Assembly (NCBI GenBank): GCA_947468255.1
Contig: CANIMM010000137.1
Span: forward strand, 1-7,775
From: Chitinophagaceae bacterium
GTDB lineage: Bacteria; Bacteroidota; Bacteroidia; Chitinophagales; Chitinophagaceae
Direction: 5' to 3'
DNA length: 7,775 bases
Shown: piece after piece, positions 1 to 6,386 of the stretch
How the letters are laid out: each line of letters begins with the position of its first letter
Position numbering within the stretch: the first letter of the stretch is position 1
Translations under genes and position numbers: made by a program
The notes under the pieces: model-generated
Databases searched by the model: none
What the model saw: only the letters and a program-made list of their open reading frames with translations
What the model was told of the DNA's origin: nothing

Positions 1-20
1 ATATTTTCTACGTTCATCAT
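1..20 (-). CDS. 5' end of an unidentified gene leaving the window
   Basis: Reading leftward on the minus strand, two consecutive ATG codons at 20-18 and 17-15 open a frame that stays open to the window edge (visible residues MMNVEN). The main support is the promoter-like sequence directly upstream (26-56), which has no other gene to serve. Only six codons are visible, so no product can be assigned. In related genomes a TonB-family energy transducer can follow gcvH and a VanZ-like gene. That is a recollection of gene order and nothing in these six codons proves it. Which of the two ATGs is used cannot be decided. Confidence 0.4.
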
Positions 21-25
21 ATAGG

Positions 26-56
26 CAAATGTACTAAAAAGCTTTACAAGCAGCAA
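26..56 (-). promoter_or_regulatory. Bacteroidota-type promoter for the gene at the left edge
   Basis: On the minus strand the sequence TACATTTG (33-26) matches the Bacteroidota -7 consensus TAnnTTTG exactly. A TTG triplet at 56-54, 20 bases upstream, fits the -33 element. Only 5 bases separate the -7 element from the first ATG (8 from the second), so the mRNA would be leaderless or nearly so. The match is by eye and the consensus is short, but position and spacing both fit. Confidence 0.5.
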
Positions 57-97
57 GTTTAGGGTCTTTTCTATTTAAAATTCAAACTTTAGGTTGA

Positions 98-478
98 TTA
101 GATGTATTTTTTTCGACAATATATAAAGGCAACCAATGCCCCGATACTATCCGCCAACCAATCGAGCATGTCAAAATTTCGGCCGATGGCCCAGTATTTT
201 TGGATAAACTCAGAGGTCAGTCCCCATAAGGAAATGACCAATGCAATTCGGATGAAGTATTGAAGCTTCTCTCTTTTTTCCTTCTTGGAAAGGCCGACAG
301 GGATCATAAAAAGTAGGCCAAGCAAACCAAATACTCCCGCATGAACCAATTTGTCAATTTGGATATCTCCAAACCATTTGGTGGAGGGGAATTCATTGCC
401 GGGAGCAAACAATAATACCATCACGATTAAAAACCAAGCGATGCCCGGTATAAACCTGACAAAATTGACACGATTCAT
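98..478 (-). CDS. VanZ-like family membrane protein
   Basis: A 126-aa integral membrane protein of the VanZ-like family. VanZ itself gives low-level teicoplanin resistance in enterococci, but the many short VanZ-like proteins have no settled function, and resistance should not be inferred here. Visible hydrophobic segments lie at about residues 9-25, 44-61, 77-90 and 108-121. The family's charged positions are present: DKLVH (42-46) at the start of the second segment, SEF with E90 in the third, and the RNFDMLDWLADSIG block (100-113) with R100, D103, D106 and D110 before the last segment. Length is typical of the short single-domain members. The gene lies 125 bp downstream of gcvH on the same strand, with no convincing terminator between them, so read-through is possible. 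The ATG start places the first membrane segment close to the N-terminus, as expected. Family assignment is fairly sure; function is unknown. Confidence 0.85.
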   Translation of the reverse strand: MNRVNFVRFIPGIAWFLIVMVLLFAPGNEFPSTKWFGDIQIDKLVHAGVFGLLGLLFMIPVGLSKKEKREKLQYFIRIALVISLWGLTSEFIQKYWAIGRNFDMLDWLADSIGALVAFIYCRKKYI

Positions 479-603
479 TGGTAAGGGGTTAACAATTTTT
501 CAATCCACCTAAAAAACTTGCTGTTTAGTGTAGGGGGTGAGTCAGCAAAAGGTTTTCCAATTGAATAAGGGACTTTTGGCAAGCATGTGTAGGTAAGAAA
601 AAG

Positions 604-981
604 TTAACCTACTAGTGAAGAATAAGCTTCAGCAGTCATCAAATTATCCATATCGGAGAGATTGTCGACGGTCATTTTTATCATCCAGCCTTCACCATAG
701 GGATCGGTATTGACTAGTTCGGGTTGCGCTTCCAATGCTGGATTTACAGTAGAAATGGTTCCAGACAAGGGTAAAAAAAGGTCACTTACCGTTTTTACAG
801 CTTCCACCGTTCCAAAAACTTCTTCTGCAGCGAGTGGCTTTCCCAGAGCAGCAATATCTACGTATACAATATCTCCCAATTCGCCTTGTGCAAAATCGGT
901 GATACCAACAGTAGCAATATTACCTTCTATGGATACCCATTCATGGTCTTTGGTGTAGCGGAGATTTTCTGGAAAGTTCAT
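604..981 (-). CDS. gcvH: Glycine cleavage system H protein
   Basis: GcvH is the soluble cytoplasmic carrier of the glycine cleavage system. Its lipoyl arm takes the aminomethyl group from the P protein (GcvP), passes it to the T protein (GcvT), and is reoxidised by the L protein, yielding methylene-tetrahydrofolate, ammonia and CO2. The 125-aa length is normal. The hallmarks are visible: YTKDHEWV near the N-terminus (9-16), GITDFAQGELGDIVYVD (26-42), the lipoylation site VEAVKTVSD with modified lysine K63, and NTDPYGEGWM (91-100) in the C-terminal part. gcvP and gcvT are not in the window, which is common because gcv genes are often scattered outside enterobacteria. The leader is A-rich with no Shine-Dalgarno, and a small palindrome lies 32-49 bases upstream of the start (1013-1030). 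No glycine riboswitch fits in the 104-bp upstream gap. Identification is very secure. Confidence 0.97.
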   Translation of the reverse strand: MNFPENLRYTKDHEWVSIEGNIATVGITDFAQGELGDIVYVDIAALGKPLAAEEVFGTVEAVKTVSDLFLPLSGTISTVNPALEAQPELVNTDPYGEGWMIKMTVDNLSDMDNLMTAEAYSSLVG

Positions 982-1012
982 ATTTTTTTATTGAGGTGAA
1001 GTGATTTTTATC

Positions 1013-1030
1013 TTGCAATACGAATTGCAA
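1013..1030. repeat. Perfect 7-bp palindrome upstream of gcvH
   Basis: TTGCAAT-ACGA-ATTGCAA is a perfect inverted repeat with a 4-base spacer. It lies 32-49 bases upstream of the gcvH start codon. A near-match to the -7 consensus (TTAATTTG on the minus strand, 1035-1028, 7 of 8 positions) overlaps its right edge, so the palindrome would fall at or just after the transcription start. That position suits an operator or a short 5'-UTR hairpin. No -33 element is visible, and a palindrome this short in AT-rich DNA can occur by chance. Confidence 0.3.
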
Positions 1031-1085
1031 ATTAAATCATTTTTTATTTCTCTTTTGAAGGAATTATTGATATCCGTGATTTTTT

Positions 1086-1829
1086 TTATTTGAGCACATC
1101 CATTTTCATGTGAATATCAACAATTGGGCGATTAAAACCATTTTTTTGAGCCTGGGCAATTCGGTCAATGACCGCTAAACCGGCTTCTACTTCACCAAAT
1201 ACTGTATAATTCATATCCAGCATGGGAGTGCCTCCAAGTAGCGTGTAGGCCTTTCTTTTGGAAGGAGAAAAGTACACCCCAGTTTGTTTTTCAATAGCAG
1301 AAAGCTCTTCCTCCGTGTATTTTTTCCCTTGTACAAGATAAAACTGGCAACCACTGCTTGCCTTTTCAGCGTTATTGGTTCTAGCGGCAGCCAATGCGCC
1401 TTTTTTGTGAAACAGGGTAGAATCGAACTCTGCCGGTATGGTATAACCAATATCACCCTTTCCCAGCATTTGATCGGGCACTGCATTTTTGCTTTCCGGA
1501 TCACCTCCTTGTATCATAAAACCTGCAATTACCCTGTGAAAAAGTAGGCTATCATAAAAATGGTTGTTGACCAATTTGGTAAAATTGTCGCGGTGAAGGG
1601 GCGTTTTGTCGTACAATCTCACTACAATCACACCAGAATCGGTGGTGATCTTTATTCGAGTACCAGCAATTGCAGGAGCTGCGATAGCTACAACTGGCTT
1701 GGGCTTTACAGTCTTTTTTACAGAGCTAGTGGGTGTTTTAGGTATTGCCTTTTTTATAGCCTGTCCATTTGAATAAGTGGCATAACAAATAACCAGGAGG
1801 GTAAGAAAAATTTTACTTAGAAAATGCAT
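1086..1829 (-). CDS. Secreted cyclophilin-type peptidylprolyl cis-trans isomerase
   Basis: A 247-aa cyclophilin that should speed cis-trans isomerisation of prolyl bonds in proteins of the periplasm. The N-terminus is a typical Sec signal peptide: basic start, hydrophobic core at about 7-17, likely cleavage after SNGQ (20-23). It lacks a clear lipobox cysteine. A Lys/Pro/Ala-rich linker (24-56) follows, then the cyclophilin fold from about residue 58. Visible active-site features are FHRV (97-100) with the catalytic Arg equivalent R99, IQGGDP (106-111), GALAAAR (144-150), CQFYLV (161-166) and YTVFGEV (208-214). The Trp that favours cyclosporin binding in human cyclophilin A is replaced here (MLD at 203-205). 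A 30-odd-residue charged insert (about 168-200) separates the last two strands; I have seen similar inserts in other Bacteroidota PPIases. The start lies 5 bp after the stop of the 118-aa gene, so the two are almost certainly one operon. Confidence 0.93.
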   Translation of the reverse strand: MHFLSKIFLTLLVICYATYSNGQAIKKAIPKTPTSSVKKTVKPKPVVAIAAPAIAGTRIKITTDSGVIVVRLYDKTPLHRDNFTKLVNNHFYDSLLFHRVIAGFMIQGGDPESKNAVPDQMLGKGDIGYTIPAEFDSTLFHKKGALAAARTNNAEKASSGCQFYLVQGKKYTEEELSAIEKQTGVYFSPSKRKAYTLLGGTPMLDMNYTVFGEVEAGLAVIDRIAQAQKNGFNRPIVDIHMKMDVLK

Positions 1830-1834
1830 GGGAA

Positions 1835-2191
1835 TTAGTTGTCTTTTTTAAAAAATTGATCAAAGTAAAGTAGCACATGGTCTTTTAAAAAGTTTTCCTG
1901 TTCAAAAAGGTTAAACTCGGGCAAGGCTTTTAGTTGCTTAAAGTGAGGCCAACCCTCTTCGTCGAAGCCCTCCATTATATAGTAACCACTCGGTAATAGC
2001 ACGGTACAAACTGCAATGTGCATGAGATCCTGTTTTTGTTCCTTGGTATAGACCTGTTTGCCGGTCCCTAGCTCCTGTACACCAATTAAAAAAAGTACGC
2101 CATCCATGTCTGGCTTGATGCCATAGGTTTCTTTTAGTTGAATGCGCAGCTTAAGCCATCGTATTTGTAAATCGTCTTTTGCATGTTGCAT
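1835..2191 (-). CDS. Conserved hypothetical protein (118 aa), first gene of the PPIase operon
   Basis: I do not recognise a named family. The 118-aa product has no signal peptide and no membrane segment, so it is probably cytoplasmic. It is rich in charged and aromatic residues. Noticeable parts are a basic amphipathic N-terminal helix (about 8-22), a hydrophobic strand GVLFLIGVQELG (31-42), a KEQKQDLMHIAV helix (50-61), then GYYIMEGFDEEGWPHFKQL (69-87), and a C-terminal helix ending in FFKKDN. The GWPHFK region, with its acidic lead-in, looks like the best-conserved segment, and similar proteins seem to occur in other Bacteroidota. The gene lies upstream of the PPIase with a 5-bp gap and so is co-transcribed with it; whether the functions are linked is unknown. 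A TAnnTTTG element ends 4 bases before the chosen ATG, which suggests a leaderless message if this start is right. A second ATG seven bases downstream is out of frame. Confidence 0.75.
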   Translation of the reverse strand: MQHAKDDLQIRWLKLRIQLKETYGIKPDMDGVLFLIGVQELGTGKQVYTKEQKQDLMHIAVCTVLLPSGYYIMEGFDEEGWPHFKQLKALPEFNLFEQENFLKDHVLLYFDQFFKKDN

Positions 2192-2195
2192 GCTG

Positions 2196-2203
2196 CAAAT
2201 ATA
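2196..2203 (-). promoter_or_regulatory. Possible -7 promoter element for the 118-aa gene and PPIase operon
   Basis: TATATTTG on the minus strand (2203-2196) matches the Bacteroidota -7 consensus TAnnTTTG at every position, but no TTG lies at the usual 17-23 base distance upstream (the nearest is 13 bases away). Only 4 bases separate it from the ATG at 2191, so the transcript would be leaderless or the match is chance. Confidence 0.3.
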
Positions 2204-2333
2204 AATTTAAAACAGCCAATCTTTGTAGGGTATTCTAAATGGTTAGTATTGGGGCTGGGCGCAAGCCAAAATATTGAACCGTTTATAGCTTGACGGTTAG
2301 TCTCTTTCTCATCCGATAAAAGCATATGGCAGT

Positions 2334-2367
2334 TTTGCGCAATAAAAAAATCAAAATTGTACCTTTG
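2334..2367 (+). promoter_or_regulatory. Bacteroidota-type promoter of serS
   Basis: TACCTTTG at 2360-2367 matches the -7 consensus TAnnTTTG exactly. TTTG at 2334-2337 supplies the -33 element at a 22-base spacing, which is at the long end of the accepted range. Transcription would begin near 2372-2374 and give a leader of about a dozen bases, A/T-rich and without a Shine-Dalgarno, as is normal in this phylum. Confidence 0.6.
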
Positions 2368-2384
2368 TGTAAATTTTTAAAAAG

Positions 2385-3653
2385 ATGCTTCAGATTAGTT
2401 TTATACGCCAGCACACTGAATTGGTAAAAGATAGGTTAAGCGTTAAACAGTATAGTGACATCGCTATCGTTGACCGCGTGGTAGAATTGGATGAACAAGT
2501 GCGCAATTTAAAAGTAGCGGCTGAAACATTGCAAGCAGAGATGAACTTGTCTAGCAAAGAAATTGGGGTATTGATGGGTAAGGGGGAAAAAGAGCTGGCA
2601 GAACAAAAAAAGCAGGAGGTGGCGCTGCACAAAAACAGCATTCAACTTTTAAATGATCAATTAAGTGCTGCAGAAAAAAACTTGCAGGATGAAATTATAA
2701 AATTGCCCAACCTGCCCCATAGTTCCGTTTCAAACGGAAAAAATCCTGAAGATAATGAACTGGTTAGGGAGGGGGGAACTAAGCCCGTTTTGCCCTCAAC
2801 AGCAGTGCCACATTGGGAGCTAATCAAACAGTACGACTTAGTAGATTTTGAAACGGGTGCTAAAATAACGGGTAGCGGCTTTCCTTTGTATAAGGGCAAG
2901 GGAGCTAAATTGCAAAGAGCCTTGGTACAATATTTTTTGGATTATAATACTGCGGCAGGCTATACAGAATACCTGCCTCCGTTGATGGTGAATGAAGCGT
3001 CTGCTTATGGTACCGGAAATTTGCCCGACAAGGAGGGGCAAATGTACCATGCAACTGCAGACGGGCTCTATTTAATTCCCACAGCAGAAATTCCGGTTAC
3101 CAATATTTACCGCGACGAAATAGTAAAAGAGCAGGACCTTCCTATAAAAATGACGGCGTATACACCTTGCTTTAGGAGAGAAGCGGGTAGTTTTGGAAGT
3201 GATGTACGGGGATTAAATCGCGTACACCAGTTTGACAAAGTGGAAATTATTCAATTGGTAAAACCTGAAGGCAGCTATGCTATTTTGGAGGCAATGGTAT
3301 CACATGTAGAGCAATTGTTGATCCAATTGGAATTGCCTTATCGCATTTTGCGTTTATGCGGTGGCGATATGAGTTTCACCAGCGCGCTTACCTATGACTT
3401 TGAGGTATTTAGTGCAGCCCAGCAAAAATGGCTGGAAGTAAGCTCTGTCAGCAATTTTGAAACTTTTCAAACCAATCGTATGAAAATACGCTACAAAGAT
3501 GAAGGCGGTAAAACCCAGCTACTCCATTCCTTAAATGGGTCATCCCTTGCACTACCGAGAATTGTAGCATCCTTGCTTGAAAATAACCAAACGGAATTGG
3601 GTATTCGATTACCAAAAGTGTTGCATGGATATTTTGGAGCTGCCACCATTTAG
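2385..3653 (+). CDS. serS: Serine--tRNA ligase
   Basis: Cytoplasmic class II aminoacyl-tRNA synthetase that activates serine with ATP and loads tRNA-Ser; it also charges tRNA-Sec where that exists. The 422-aa length is normal for a bacterial SerRS. Residues about 30-105 form the two-helix coiled-coil arm that grips the long variable arm of tRNA-Ser. The catalytic domain follows: motif 1 region ending YTEYLPPLMV (193-202), the serine-binding TAE loop (233-235), motif 2 with FRREAGSFG (263-271) and RVHQFDKVEI (279-288), and motif 3 with LNGSSLALPRIVASLLEN (383-400). Motif 3 has Ser and Pro where many bacteria have Gly (NGSGLAVGR); I recall the same form in other Bacteroidota, so it is lineage-typical, not a defect. 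It is the only plus-strand gene, with its own promoter at 2334-2367, and it converges with the alkB gene 45 bp downstream. No clear terminator hairpin is visible in that gap. Confidence 0.98.
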   Translation: MLQISFIRQHTELVKDRLSVKQYSDIAIVDRVVELDEQVRNLKVAAETLQAEMNLSSKEIGVLMGKGEKELAEQKKQEVALHKNSIQLLNDQLSAAEKNLQDEIIKLPNLPHSSVSNGKNPEDNELVREGGTKPVLPSTAVPHWELIKQYDLVDFETGAKITGSGFPLYKGKGAKLQRALVQYFLDYNTAAGYTEYLPPLMVNEASAYGTGNLPDKEGQMYHATADGLYLIPTAEIPVTNIYRDEIVKEQDLPIKMTAYTPCFRREAGSFGSDVRGLNRVHQFDKVEIIQLVKPEGSYAILEAMVSHVEQLLIQLELPYRILRLCGGDMSFTSALTYDFEVFSAAQQKWLEVSSVSNFETFQTNRMKIRYKDEGGKTQLLHSLNGSSLALPRIVASLLENNQTELGIRLPKVLHGYFGAATI

Positions 3654-3698
3654 CATTTTAAATTGCGATAAAAATACTGTAAAAAGTCAACTCAAATT

Positions 3699-4748
3699 TT
3701 ATTCGCCTTTTGGGAATTGCTTAATTCTTCGGTTCATAATGTAAAACCAAGCCGGGGGCATCAAGGCAAGAATCATACTGCCGGGATAGCCAGTTGGCAA
3801 TTGCGGCGCATCCGAATGATGTTGTAAAATTTGATATTTTCTGCTGGCAAGATAATGATGATCGCTATGCCGACTCAGTTCAAATAACATTAGCCTTCCT
3901 AAAATATGGTTGCTATTCCAGCTATGATGAGGGAGGGCACGCTCGTATTTACCTAAGCCGGTAGCCTTGCGCTGCAATCCATAATGTTCTATATAATTAA
4001 CCGTCTCCAGCAGGCCTATGCCGATGGCAGCTGCGCATAAAAAAAAGAGCGTTGCCATTTTTCCAAAGGTTAACCATAGGCATAGTACCATTGCAATTTG
4101 TATAAGCTGCATTTGTAACATTTCATTTCTCCAATTCAATGTTGACAGGCCTTTTTTTCTACAGTCAGCAGCAGCAATTTTCCAAGCAGACAGATAGGAA
4201 AAAACAATCGTGCGAAAATAAAAAAAGTATACTGGCTCATTGTAACGTGCACTGCTAGGGTCTTCGGGGGTGGCTACATTTTTATGATGCCCTTTGTTGT
4301 GCTCAATAAAAAAATGCATGTAGAGGGAAGTTAGTAAGGACGCTTTTGCCAGACTTTGTTCAAAGCGATTGTTTCGGTGACCGAGTTCATGCCCGATATT
4401 GATTCCAAACGTACCACATAATAAACCCATCGAGCCCACCCTGCCTGCAATTTCCCACCAGCTTAATTTATCCTGTTGCATAGATTGTAAAAAAAACAAG
4501 AGGGCTGCCAATTGAAAGGCAACAAATAAATAGAGCATATAGTCATAGGTCTTATTTTTTTTGGCAAGTTCTTCTTCAGCAGCATTCATGTTTTTTTTAT
4601 CCGGCTTAATCAACAGTTCTACAACCGGAATGATGACCCAGGCATAGAGCATCGGTGACCAGGTTAACCAGCCTTGCGAAGAGAAAGCTAAAAATGCCAA
4701 TACATAAATAGTAGCAGGAGAGAGGTATTTAAGTGTTTTGATATTCAT
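3699..4748 (-). CDS. alkB: AlkB-type membrane di-iron hydroxylase (alkane 1-monooxygenase family)
   Basis: A 349-aa inner-membrane enzyme of the alkane hydroxylase family, which uses O2, two irons and electrons from rubredoxin to hydroxylate terminal methyl groups. It is unrelated to the DNA-repair AlkB. All family motifs are intact: HELGHR (120-125), EHNKGHH followed by VATPEDPSSAR (149-168), NYIEHYGL (251-258) and LSRHSDHHY (291-299). Together they supply the nine histidines expected as iron ligands: H120, H124, H150, H154, H155, H255, H294, H297 and H298. Hydrophobic segments fit about six helices (near 10-28, 31-47, 70-90, 104-119, 210-228, 232-250). It is shorter than the roughly 400-residue Pseudomonas enzyme and has no fused rubredoxin; none is encoded in the window. 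It follows the POT gene by 43 bp on the same strand with no hairpin between them, so it may share that transcript. Fold and chemistry are secure; the substrate (alkane, fatty acyl chain or other lipid) is not. Confidence 0.9.
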   Translation of the reverse strand: MNIKTLKYLSPATIYVLAFLAFSSQGWLTWSPMLYAWVIIPVVELLIKPDKKNMNAAEEELAKKNKTYDYMLYLFVAFQLAALLFFLQSMQQDKLSWWEIAGRVGSMGLLCGTFGINIGHELGHRNNRFEQSLAKASLLTSLYMHFFIEHNKGHHKNVATPEDPSSARYNEPVYFFYFRTIVFSYLSAWKIAAADCRKKGLSTLNWRNEMLQMQLIQIAMVLCLWLTFGKMATLFFLCAAAIGIGLLETVNYIEHYGLQRKATGLGKYERALPHHSWNSNHILGRLMLFELSRHSDHHYLASRKYQILQHHSDAPQLPTGYPGSMILALMPPAWFYIMNRRIKQFPKGE

Positions 4749-4791
4749 ACAGCTTACCGTTATAGGTACAATTTAATTCATTTAGCCTCAT

Positions 4792-6294
4792 TTATTCAAT
4801 TGTTTTCATCATCTTTTTTAACCAAGGGGATATTACCAATAAAAGAATCCCACTTCCAGCGGATACCCATGCAATCTTAGAAAAAATATTGGAATAAATT
4901 GCGAGTGATTCAATGGCAGACATTGACTTTCCAGTGGCTGCGTCGCTGGGAATGGCCATTAGAGAGCCAATGATTCCGGCTAAATATTGTCCGTAGGAAC
5001 TTGCTAAAAACCATATTCCCATCATTAGGCCCACCATTTTGGGCGGAGATAATTGGGTAATGGCCGACAATCCAATGGGCGATAAGCACAATTCGCCCGA
5101 AGACATGAATAAGTAGCCGAGTACAAAAAATAGCATGCTTACCATTCCGTTGTCAGCAAATTTCGCCCCTATTACAAATATGTAAAAACCCAGACCTAAT
5201 TGCAGCAGGCCCAATGCGAATTTTACAGCAGCATTGGGCTCTTTTTTCCGATTGGCCAACCATATCCAGCCTACAACAAAAAAGGGGGTTAGTGCAATAA
5301 CAAAAATACTGTTAATCGAATTGTTTACCGCGGCCGAAGAAAGATGAAAACCTACTACATTCATATTTACATTTCTATCAGCGAATAAATTTAAAGAGCC
5401 ACCTCCTTGTTCATAAAAAGCCCAAAATAAGGAGGAAAAAATAATCAAAATTAGCGCTACCAATATTTTCAAAAATGCAGCTTTGTCCAATTTGCTAGCA
5501 ACATAAATTACATAGAGCAACGCGATGATGCCAAAAGGATTAATAAGGTAACTGTAAATTTTATAATAGGAAAGCACAACAATAAAAACTGGAATTGCCA
5601 ACAAGCTCAGCCCATATACCAACAGTTCTTTGCTAATGCCCAGCTTTGTTTTGGCACGGAGAATTGCTTCAGAGGGAGGAAGGCCAATGGGCCCTAAAAT
5701 AGACTGGTTTTTTACAAAAACAACTAGCCCTAAAATCATGAATATGCCGGCTATTCCAAATCCTAGGTGCCAATTATATTGTTGCCCAATCCAGCCGCAT
5801 AAAATACCGCCCAACATGGCGCCCACATTAATTCCCATATAAAAAAAGGAAAATCCTGCATCTCTTCTACCATCTCCAGCTTTATACAAATTCCCTACAA
5901 TGGTAGAAATATTGGGTTTGAAATATCCATTGCCTACAACCAAGATGGCCATGCCGATAAAAAAGGATTCTTTTACCGGGATCGCCATTACAAAACTTCC
6001 TGCGGCTAGTAATATTCCACCCCAGATGATCGATCTTCTTTGTCCCAATAGTTTGTCTGCTAGCATCCCTCCCAATACTGGCATTGCATAAATAAGGGAT
6101 TGGAAAGTGCCGTAGATGACATTGCCTTTTGCATCATCAAAATGTAAATAATTTACCATGAACAGCAGCAGCAAGGCCCGATTGCCATAGAAGGTAAATC
6201 GCTCCCACATTTCTGTAAAGAAAAGTAGCCGCAATTGTTTTGGATATTTTCCTTCAAAATTTTGAATGGATTCTAACGAGATAGCAGACTGCAT
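4792..6294 (-). CDS. Proton-coupled oligopeptide transporter (POT/PTR2 family)
   Basis: A 500-aa inner-membrane symporter of the major facilitator superfamily that should bring di- and tripeptides in with protons. The POT hallmarks are all visible: the proton-coupling motif E28-x-x-E31-R32 followed by FTFYG (33-37) in helix 1, a DKLLGQRR loop (80-87) after helix 2, GNGYFKPNIS (121-130), the PTR2 signature FFYMGINVGAMLG (150-162), FWAFYEQGGGSL (290-301) in helix 7 with E295, and SSGELCLSPIGLS (398-410) in helix 10 with E401. Two extra hydrophobic helices between the N- and C-terminal six-helix bundles (about 224-266) give 14 in total, the usual bacterial POT layout. Length is typical and the protein looks intact. 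It is a tandem paralogue of the gene upstream, from which a 92-bp gap with a strong hairpin (6334-6367) separates it, so it probably has its own promoter in 6295-6333. I could not place that promoter with confidence. Confidence 0.95.
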   Translation of the reverse strand: MQSAISLESIQNFEGKYPKQLRLLFFTEMWERFTFYGNRALLLLFMVNYLHFDDAKGNVIYGTFQSLIYAMPVLGGMLADKLLGQRRSIIWGGILLAAGSFVMAIPVKESFFIGMAILVVGNGYFKPNISTIVGNLYKAGDGRRDAGFSFFYMGINVGAMLGGILCGWIGQQYNWHLGFGIAGIFMILGLVVFVKNQSILGPIGLPPSEAILRAKTKLGISKELLVYGLSLLAIPVFIVVLSYYKIYSYLINPFGIIALLYVIYVASKLDKAAFLKILVALILIIFSSLFWAFYEQGGGSLNLFADRNVNMNVVGFHLSSAAVNNSINSIFVIALTPFFVVGWIWLANRKKEPNAAVKFALGLLQLGLGFYIFVIGAKFADNGMVSMLFFVLGYLFMSSGELCLSPIGLSAITQLSPPKMVGLMMGIWFLASSYGQYLAGIIGSLMAIPSDAATGKSMSAIESLAIYSNIFSKIAWVSAGSGILLLVISPWLKKMMKTIE

Positions 6295-6333
6295 ATAGGT
6301 AAAATTTTAAAGCGTTGAACTTGCAATTGTAAA

Positions 6334-6367
6334 ATTATAAAGGCAATCAACCGATTGCCTTTATAAT
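6334..6367 (-). terminator. Perfect 15-bp hairpin between the two transporter genes, probable terminator
   Basis: The arms 6334-6348 (ATTATAAAGGCAATC) and 6353-6367 are exact reverse complements around a 4-base loop. On the minus strand the hairpin starts 20 bases after the stop of the upstream transporter, and a short T-rich run follows it (TAATTTTAC). This fits an intrinsic terminator for that gene. The stem is AT-rich with only four G:C pairs, and the T-run is short, so termination may be partial. The structure is symmetric and could form on either strand, but only minus-strand genes lie on both sides. Confidence 0.65.
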
Positions 6368-6386
6368 ACCTAGAAAGAAATTTTAT

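Noticed and set aside
98..478. Glycopeptide resistance gene vanZ
   Set aside because: Only the broad VanZ-like family is supported; no other van genes are present, and such proteins are widespread in bacteria without glycopeptide resistance.
51..523. 10-bp inverted repeat CAGCAAGTTT flanking the VanZ-like gene (51-60 and 514-523)
   Set aside because: A pair of 10-bp matches is expected by chance many times in a window this size; there are no target duplications and no transposase, so it is not a mobile element.
544..590. Weak hairpin between gcvH and the VanZ-like gene
   Set aside because: The stem is only about 6 bp around a loop of over 20 bases with no T-run, too weak to call a terminator.
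710..958. 82-codon open frame on the plus strand
   Set aside because: It lies wholly opposite gcvH, and its translation shows no domain or membrane pattern of its own; it is a shadow of the real gene.
1211..1772. Several 70-97 codon frames within the PPIase region
   Set aside because: They overlap the well-supported cyclophilin gene in other frames and have no recognisable content.
2134..2325. 63-codon minus-strand frame over the 118-aa gene start and the serS promoter region
   Set aside because: It overlaps the start of the better-supported 118-aa gene in another frame and shows no recognisable features.
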